Part shown: in pieces, positions 58,661 to 64,000 of the stretch
Numbering within the stretch: the stretch's first letter is position 1
Layout of the letters: each line of letters begins with the position of its first letter
Assembly: GCF_038050405.1 (NCBI RefSeq)
Contig: NZ_CP150900.1
Location: forward strand, 3,906,001-3,970,000
Direction: 5' to 3'
Length of the DNA stretch: 64,000 nt
Source: Paraburkholderia sp. IMGN_8
GTDB taxonomy: Bacteria; Pseudomonadota; Gammaproteobacteria; Burkholderiales; Burkholderiaceae
The notes under the pieces: generated by a model
The model's database searches: none
The model's input: only the letters and a program-made list of their open reading frames with translations
What the model was told of the DNA's origin: nothing
Translations under genes and position numbers: made by a program

Positions 58661-60142
58661 TCAAAACGCGCCGTGCGCATCACCCTTCGACGCCGCGCCA
58701 CGCGCCACAAAATGACCCGCGCGCTCGCCGGTCACGGCTCCATCGCGGTAAGACAACACGCCATTCACCCACACCGCATCAATGCCATCCGCCGCTTGCT
58801 GCGGCTTCTCAAACGTCGCGGCATCGCGAACCCGCGCCGGGTCGAACAACACCAGATCCGCGTGATAGCCGATATGCACCTCGCCACGCTGCGCCAAACC
58901 AAACCGCCGCGCCGACAAGCTGGTCATCTTGCGCACCGCCTCTTCCAGCGGCAACAAACCGGCATCGCGCACGTAATGCCCCAGCACGCGCGGAAACGCG
59001 CCCCATAACCGCGGATGCGGCAACGGATCGTTCGGTAAACCATCAGACCCGACCATCGTCGCGGGATGCGACAGAATCCGCCGCACGTCGTCCTCGGACA
59101 TGTTGTGATACACCGCGCCAGCTGGCTGCAAGCGCTTGCCCGCCTCCTGCTGCGTGACGCCCCACTCGGCGGCAATCTCCTTCACCAGCTTGCCCGCCAT
59201 CTCGGGATGCGGCTCGGACCACGTAATCGTGATGTCGATGTCGCCCGTCACCTGCTTCAGATCGAGCGTCGACGAACTGCGGTTATACGGATAACAGTCG
59301 CAACCAATCGGCTGCATGCGCCGCGCGCCCTCCAGCGAGTTCAGCACCTCCTCGCTACGCCCCCAATTCGACGGCCCCGCGCACTTCAGATGCGATATCA
59401 CCACCGGCACATGGGCGTGACGGCCGACCCGATACGCTTCGTCCATTGCGTCGAGAATCGCGTCGAACTCGGTGCGCATGTGCGTCGTGTACAGCGCGCC
59501 GGCGGCAGCGAGCGGCTCGGCCAGCGCCATCACTTCCTCGGTCGGCGCGGAAAACGCGGAACCGTATGCGAGCCCCGAGCTCAGGCCCAACGCGCCATTC
59601 GACAAAGCCTCTTCGAGTTGCGCGCGCATGCCTTCGATTTCCTGCGGTGTCGCCGCGCGATCCAGCCGGTCCATCTGGTTGCTGCGCAATGCCGTATGCC
59701 CAATCAGCGCGCTGACATTCACCGCGGGCCGCGCGGCGTTGACCGCTTTTACGTATTCAGCAAAGGTCGGATACTGGAACGCGTCGCGCTCGCCGAGCAG
59801 GTTCATCGGATCGGGCGGATCGCCCTTCAACGCGACCGGCGACGCACTGATCCCGCAGTTGCCGACGATCACCGTCGTCACGCCCTGAGTGATCTTTGGC
59901 AGCATTTGCGGCGAACGGATCACGTGCGTGTCGTCATGCGTATGAACGTCGATGAAACCCGGCGCCAACGCGCGGCCATTGGCCTCGACCACCTCTTCGG
60001 CAAGCCAGTTCGACAGATTGCCGATCGCCGCGATGCGGCCGTCGCGAATCGCGACGTCGCGTTCGACCGGCGGTGCGCCCGTGCCGTCATATAGTTGCGC
60101 GCCGACGATCAGCGTATCGGCGGCTTCGGGATGCGAATGCAT
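58661..60142 (-). CDS. N-acyl-D-amino-acid deacylase (D-aminoacylase)
   Basis: A 493-aa amidohydrolase that frees D-amino acids from N-acyl forms. The metal site has H67 and H69 (FIDVHTHDD) and the bridging Cys C96 (VGNCGIS), as in the Alcaligenes enzyme. Later ligands are in YTTHMRTE and VVISHLKCAG, and the catalytic Asp in MVGSDGLPND. Its start lies 3 bp after the RpiR stop, so the two are one unit with ridA downstream. Confidence 0.94.
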   Translation of the reverse strand: MHSHPEAADTLIVGAQLYDGTGAPPVERDVAIRDGRIAAIGNLSNWLAEEVVEANGRALAPGFIDVHTHDDTHVIRSPQMLPKITQGVTTVIVGNCGISASPVALKGDPPDPMNLLGERDAFQYPTFAEYVKAVNAARPAVNVSALIGHTALRSNQMDRLDRAATPQEIEGMRAQLEEALSNGALGLSSGLAYGSAFSAPTEEVMALAEPLAAAGALYTTHMRTEFDAILDAMDEAYRVGRHAHVPVVISHLKCAGPSNWGRSEEVLNSLEGARRMQPIGCDCYPYNRSSSTLDLKQVTGDIDITITWSEPHPEMAGKLVKEIAAEWGVTQQEAGKRLQPAGAVYHNMSEDDVRRILSHPATMVGSDGLPNDPLPHPRLWGAFPRVLGHYVRDAGLLPLEEAVRKMTSLSARRFGLAQRGEVHIGYHADLVLFDPARVRDAATFEKPQQAADGIDAVWVNGVLSYRDGAVTGERAGHFVARGAASKGDAHGAF

Positions 60143-60145
60143 GGA

Positions 60146-61036
60146 TCAGTCTCCTAACGGTTGTCGATCGCCACCGCCACGGTGCGCGTCGAGCGCGTGC
60201 TTCATGCGGCGGAGCAATTCTCGGCTCTCCTCACCCTGACTGACGGCAAGTTCGGTGACGAGTACATCGAGCGCCATCATCATCGCGTAGCGCGACGACG
60301 ACGGCTTGTAAATGAAATCGGTCTCAAACGCGACGATCGGGATCACCCAATCGGCCAGTTTTGCGAGCGGTGAAGCCGGTGCAGTCAGCGCAATCACGGT
60401 CGCGCCGTAGCTGCGCGCGATCCGGCAATTCTCGACCATCTCCGGCACACGGCCCGTCGTCGACAGCGTGATCACGACGCACTCGCGCGATACCGTGCTC
60501 GCCACCATGCGCTGCAACAGGCCGTCCTGATAGGTCGCAACGGGCCGGCCAAGGCGGACCAGCCTGAAACGCATCTCGTCGGCGAGCGCGGTCGAGCCGC
60601 CGCCCATGCCGAACACGTAGATCATCCGCGCAGCGCGTAATGCGGCTGCGGCTTCGGTGAGCGGTGCCTGGCGCAGCAATTGATGGTTATGGGTAAGCGC
60701 GGTCTGCACTTCGTCGAACACGCGGGTGGCGATCGGCTCAGGAGCATCCGTGGGACCGCCCGCTTTCAGAAAGCGCTGGCCGACCGCGGCCGCCTGGGCG
60801 AGCCGCAGTTTCAGCTCCCGCACGTCGCGGCAACCCACGGCCTTGGCAAAGCGCGTCACGGTCGCCACGCTCACCTCCGCTTGCTGCGCGAGCGCACCGA
60901 TGCTGGCGCGCGACGCGCCGGTCAGATCGTCGAGAATCAGCGCGGCGACCTTACGCTCGGCCGAGCGCAATTCCGGCGCGCATTCGGCAATGCGCGCGAC
61001 GATGTCGAAAGCCAGCGGTTCAGCAGTAGAGTTCAT
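60146..61036 (-). CDS. RpiR family transcriptional regulator
   Basis: A 296-aa RpiR regulator: N-terminal HTH_6 (about 30-80: IGALAQQAEVSVATVTRFAK) and a SIS sugar-phosphate-type domain (about 125-265: MIYVFGMGGGSTALADEMRF). It probably controls the D-amino acid genes around it, in operon with D-aminoacylase and divergent from the deaminase. The start is uncertain: ATG 61036 gives the usual length, while ATG 61117 and others upstream are in frame. Confidence 0.87.
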   Translation of the reverse strand: MNSTAEPLAFDIVARIAECAPELRSAERKVAALILDDLTGASRASIGALAQQAEVSVATVTRFAKAVGCRDVRELKLRLAQAAAVGQRFLKAGGPTDAPEPIATRVFDEVQTALTHNHQLLRQAPLTEAAAALRAARMIYVFGMGGGSTALADEMRFRLVRLGRPVATYQDGLLQRMVASTVSRECVVITLSTTGRVPEMVENCRIARSYGATVIALTAPASPLAKLADWVIPIVAFETDFIYKPSSSRYAMMMALDVLVTELAVSQGEESRELLRRMKHALDAHRGGGDRQPLGD

Positions 61037-61183
61037 TGCAGACGGTGGGATGCCCGCACAGCCGCCCGTGAGCATGGCCGAGCAAGCCGTGGTACTAAAT
61101 AACATTTCTGCACCCATCGTACTTTCGGTAACATAGTAAAGTCAACTTTGATTCAATTTAACTGGACGATGGAGCAGGGAGAC
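61037..61183. promoter_or_regulatory. Divergent promoter region rpiR / D-amino acid deaminase
   Basis: 147 bp that turns AT-rich at 61095-61175. Three short half-sites, ACTTT (61121), AAAGT (61138) and ACTTT (61145), alternate in direction and may bind the RpiR protein. GGGAG precedes the deaminase ATG. Confidence 0.4.
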
Positions 61184-62461
61184 ATGAAAGTTACAAACTA
61201 TCAGGGCGCAACGATTGATCCTTATAGCAAGGGCTTGGGCATGGTTCCAGGCACCAGCATCCAATTGACGGATGCCGCGCGCCTCGAGTGGAATCTGCTG
61301 AACGAAGACGTGAGTCTGCCCGCCGCGGTGCTGTACGCGGACCGTGTAGAACACAACTTGAAGTGGATGCAGGCATTCGTCGCCGAGTACGGCGTCAAGC
61401 TCGCGCCGCACGGCAAAACGACAATGTCGCCGCAGCTCTTTCGCCGTCAGCTCGAAACCGGCGCATGGGGCATCACGCTCGCCACGGCGCATCAGGTGCG
61501 CGCGGCATATCACGGCGGCGTTTCGCGGGTGTTGATGGCCAACCAGTTGGTCGGCCGCCACAACATGATGATGGTCGCCGAGTTGCTGAGCGATCCCGAT
61601 TTCGAGTTCTTTTGCCTCGTCGATTCGGTCGAAGGTGTCGAGCAGTTGGGCAAGTTCTTCACGTCGGTGCGCAAATCGCTGCAGGTGCTACTCGAACTCG
61701 GCGTGCCGGGCGGCCGCACCGGCGTACGCGACGATGCACAGCGCAACGCGGTGCTCGATGCGATCGCGCGCTATCCGGGCGTTTTGAAACTGGCGGGCGT
61801 CGAGTTGTATGAGGGCGTGCTGAAAGAAGAACACGAAGTGCGCGAGTTTCTGCAAAGCGCTGTTGCCGTCACGCGCGCGCTCGTCGACGAAGGGCGTTTT
61901 GCCCGCACGCCGGCCGTTCTGTCGGGCGCGGGCTCGGCCTGGTATGACGTGGTCGCGGAAGAATTCGTGAAGGCGTCGGAAACCGGCAAGGTCGAAGTCG
62001 TGCTGCGCCCCGGCTGCTATCTGACACATGACGTCGGCATCTACCGCAAAGCGCAGACGGACATCTTTGCGCGCAATCCGGTCGCGAAGAAAATGGGCGA
62101 AGGCTTGCTGCCGGCACTGCAACTGTGGGCGTATGTGCAATCGATTCCGGAACCGGATCGCGCGATCATCGGTCTCGGCAAGCGCGATTCCGCGTTCGAC
62201 GCGGGCATGCCGGAACCGGCGCGCCACTATCGTCCGGGCAGCGAGGCGCCGCGCGATGTCGCGGCCAGCGAAGGCTGGGAGATTTTCGGCTTGATGGATC
62301 AGCACGCGTATTTGCGGATTCCCGCCGGCGCCGACCTGAAGGTGGGCGACATGATCGCGTTCGACATCTCCCACCCCTGTCTGACGTTCGATAAGTGGCG
62401 TCAGGTGCTGGTGGTCGACCCGTCGTATCGCGTCACCGAGGTGATCGAAACGTTCTTCTGA
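61184..62461 (+). CDS. PLP-dependent D-amino acid deaminase (D-threonine aldolase/D-serine dehydratase-like, DSD1 type)
   Basis: A 425-aa protein with the alanine-racemase N-terminal fold and the D-serine dehydratase-like C-terminal domain. The PLP lysine is K78 (LAPHGKTTMSPQ). The C-terminal metal pair is H397/C399 (ISHPCLTFDKW), as in zinc-dependent eukaryotic-type D-serine dehydratases and D-threonine aldolases. GGGAG precedes ATG 61184. It diverges from rpiR. Deamination of D-amino acids released by the neighbouring D-aminoacylase is likely; aldolase activity is the alternative. Confidence 0.88.
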   Translation: MKVTNYQGATIDPYSKGLGMVPGTSIQLTDAARLEWNLLNEDVSLPAAVLYADRVEHNLKWMQAFVAEYGVKLAPHGKTTMSPQLFRRQLETGAWGITLATAHQVRAAYHGGVSRVLMANQLVGRHNMMMVAELLSDPDFEFFCLVDSVEGVEQLGKFFTSVRKSLQVLLELGVPGGRTGVRDDAQRNAVLDAIARYPGVLKLAGVELYEGVLKEEHEVREFLQSAVAVTRALVDEGRFARTPAVLSGAGSAWYDVVAEEFVKASETGKVEVVLRPGCYLTHDVGIYRKAQTDIFARNPVAKKMGEGLLPALQLWAYVQSIPEPDRAIIGLGKRDSAFDAGMPEPARHYRPGSEAPRDVAASEGWEIFGLMDQHAYLRIPAGADLKVGDMIAFDISHPCLTFDKWRQVLVVDPSYRVTEVIETFF

Positions 62462-62473
62462 CGACGTTGAAAA

Positions 62474-62502
62474 CGGCGCGCTCAACACAAGGTGGCGCGC
62501 CG
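62474..62502. terminator. Stem-loop between the convergent deaminase and MarR genes
   Basis: CGGCGCGC and GCGCGCCG form a perfect 8-bp stem with a 13-nt loop. Lies 12 bp after the deaminase stop. No T run; likely mRNA end for both. Confidence 0.5.
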
Positions 62503-62524
62503 CTCGTCACGGCGGCGTACTCGC

Positions 62525-63022
62525 TTAAACCTGGCGCTCGGGGTCGGCGCCCACCGCTTCGGGCGCTTGCGTAGCGGCGGCACTGCTGGCCGTGGCCGCC
62601 ACTTCGCCGATCCGCACTTCGAGCAGCTTCAACGCGCCCGACAGCGCCGCCAGCGCGTCGTCCGGCAACCCGGCCATCGTGTCGTGCAGAAATGCATTAC
62701 GACGCGGCATGCTGGCTTCGGTCGCCGACAGCCCCGCTTCGGTCAGGCGCACGTTGGTCACGCGGTTATCGCGCGTATCCATACTGCGGGCGATCCAGCC
62801 GAGCCCTTCCAGCGTTTTCAATTGCCGCGTGAGCGCGCCCGGATCGACACGCAAGCGCTCGACCAGCCGCTTCTGCGACGACTCCCCAGCCTGTTCGTGC
62901 AGCGCCAGCAGAATGCGCCAGCGCGGCAACGGATGGCCGACGTGCGCCTCGAATGCCGACATGAACGCCCGATAAGTGCGGCCGAATTGCTGCACGACGG
63001 CGACGCGGTCCTGTTCTTCCAT
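62525..63022 (-). CDS. MarR family transcriptional regulator
   Basis: A 165-aa MarR protein with a winged helix (about 35-100: QKRLVERLRVDPGALTRQLK is the recognition part; MDTRDNRVTNVRLTEAG is the wing). The C-terminal 25 residues are Ala-rich. It lies 31 bp downstream of the MFS gene in the same direction, so the exporter and regulator are one unit and it probably represses that exporter. Confidence 0.9.
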   Translation of the reverse strand: MEEQDRVAVVQQFGRTYRAFMSAFEAHVGHPLPRWRILLALHEQAGESSQKRLVERLRVDPGALTRQLKTLEGLGWIARSMDTRDNRVTNVRLTEAGLSATEASMPRRNAFLHDTMAGLPDDALAALSGALKLLEVRIGEVAATASSAAATQAPEAVGADPERQV

Positions 63023-63053
63023 GACGTGTCAGTAAAACGGTAAGTCGAAAAAT

Positions 63054-64000
63054 TCAGTCCGCGTGAATCACCGGCTCGAGCTTGCGCTGGAGCTTGACCG
63101 GCGGCACACGGCGGCTTTGCCACACCGACAACACAGCGATGATCGCCGCCAGCGCCAGACCCAGATGAATCGCCGCGACCAGCGCCTCGCGCGCGGTTTC
63201 CAGCAGCATCGCACCGTTGTGGCCGGCATGCGTCAACTGACCGAGCAAGGTGGTTTGCGCATCGCGATTGATCAGGATTTGCGGGTCGCCCAGATCGGCG
63301 AACCACTGGGTCGCATGATCGTTTTCCAGCGCGCTGCGCACGCCGCTCGCGTACATGTGGGTGACCAGCGTGCCGGTGAGCGCCGTGCCGATCATCCCGC
63401 CGATCATCCGCAGCGACTGTAGCAGCGCCGTGGCGATGCCGAGGTGCTCGCGGCCGGCCGTCTGCTGCGCGAAGATCGTCAGGTTCGGCATCACGAAACC
63501 GAGACCAAGGCCGCCGAGAACCATGAACGACATCAGCATCCATTGCGGCATCGAACGCGTGGCGACGACCGCGCCGAGGCACGAAAGCGCCACTAGCGCG
63601 AAGCCAACGTACAGCATCAGATTCGGATTACGCACGCGCGAGACGATCCGCCCGTTCGCAATACTGCCGACCGTGATGAACACGACGAGCGGCGTAATGA
63701 CGAGCCCCGCTTCTTTCGGCGACATGCCGAAGCCGCCCTGGAACAGTAACGGCGCGTAGAACAGCAGCGAGAACATCGTGAAGCCGCCGAGCACCGCCAG
63801 CGTGAACAGCGCGGCGAGACTGCGGTTGCGGAACATATCGACCGGCAGAATCGCAGTCGGGCAGCGCTTTTCCCACTGCCACAGCGCGTACGCCGACGCG
63901 ACGCTCAACGCCAGCAGCGCGAACGCGCCGAAGGTGACGCCATGTTTCGGCAACAACTCGACGAACAATTGCAATGAGCCGAGCGACACCGCAATCAGCA
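63054..64000 (-). CDS. MFS multidrug exporter, DHA2 (14-TM) type, C-terminal part
   Basis: The C-terminal 315 residues of a drug:H+ antiporter that continues past the right edge. At least six hydrophobic segments are visible, such as FTLAVLGGFTMFSLLFYAPL and MSFMVLGGLGLGFVMPNLTI. RTVSRVR-like GRIVSRVRNP between helices fits MFS motif A. The last helix ends near RKLEPVIHAD. Paired with a MarR gene, it probably exports toxic organic compounds. Confidence 0.9.
   Translation of the reverse strand, partial: LIAVSLGSLQLFVELLPKHGVTFGAFALLALSVASAYALWQWEKRCPTAILPVDMFRNRSLAALFTLAVLGGFTMFSLLFYAPLLFQGGFGMSPKEAGLVITPLVVFITVGSIANGRIVSRVRNPNLMLYVGFALVALSCLGAVVATRSMPQWMLMSFMVLGGLGLGFVMPNLTIFAQQTAGREHLGIATALLQSLRMIGGMIGTALTGTLVTHMYASGVRSALENDHATQWFADLGDPQILINRDAQTTLLGQLTHAGHNGAMLLETAREALVAAIHLGLALAAIIAVLSVWQSRRVPPVKLQRKLEPVIHAD

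Overview
The window is high-GC chromosomal DNA from a betaproteobacterium of the Burkholderia/Paraburkholderia group. The gene content and gene orders support this: rsmA-pdxA-surA-lptD next to amgK-murU, ubiE-ubiJ-ubiB, glyQ-glyS-gmhB-plsC, fmdB-DUF502-aspS-nudB-clsB, and a Burkholderia-type porin ending in HQF. Coding density is high. I see no rRNA, tRNA, CRISPR array, transposase or prophage gene. Two genes are cut by the window edges: mnmA on the left and an MFS transporter on the right.

Layout. 1-2.9 kb: 3' part of mnmA and an orphan FMN/Fe-S glutamate-synthase-like protein. 3.1-8.6 kb: glycyl-tRNA synthetase subunits, heptose bisphosphate phosphatase, a PlsC acyltransferase and a YgjP-like metalloprotease, all rightward. 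8.6-13.5 kb: a small SnoaL-like protein, glyoxalase I, a FadD acyl-CoA ligase with its TetR regulator, and a porin, all leftward. 14-21.8 kb: rsmA, pdxA, surA and lptD leftward, and amgK-murU rightward, so outer-membrane assembly sits beside peptidoglycan recycling. 21.9-31 kb: Atm1-type exporter, YciA-like thioesterase, a LysR/glutathione transferase pair, a 1036-aa PAS-GGDEF-EAL protein, a nitrate-reductase-associated (NarM-like) protein and fdhD. 31-38.3 kb: a fatty acid beta-oxidation cluster under a TetR regulator (fadE-like, HAD-ECH fusion, thiolase, enoyl-CoA isomerase-like). 38.5-43.5 kb: clsB, nudB, aspS, DUF502, fmdB. 43.7-49.4 kb: TPMT-like methyltransferase, ubiB, ubiJ, a Tim44-like protein, ubiE, DUF971 and HIT proteins. 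49.4-57.2 kb: a 1352-aa DUF3683/FAD/Fe-S/CCG oxidoreductase, then ilvA, a 5'-nucleotidase and queF. 57.2-58.2 kb: a long inverted repeat. 58.2-62.5 kb: a D-amino-acid module (RidA, D-aminoacylase, RpiR regulator, PLP-dependent D-amino acid deaminase). The window ends with MarR and an MFS exporter.

Most of the window is conserved housekeeping DNA. The less explained parts are non-coding. One is a roughly 320-bp-arm inverted repeat that fills the gap between the convergent queF and ridA genes. Another is a nested array of 46-bp hairpin repeats between the beta-oxidation genes, where every difference between the two full copies keeps the hairpin paired. There are also palindromes upstream of regulators that look like operators, including an 18-bp perfect palindrome of PsrA-like form before the beta-oxidation regulator. 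Among the genes, the most informative re-readings are: the enoyl-CoA hydratase-like gene as an isomerase, AspRS as probably non-discriminating, a Tim44-like protein inside the ubiquinone cluster, and a NarM-like protein beside fdhD with no nitrate reductase nearby.
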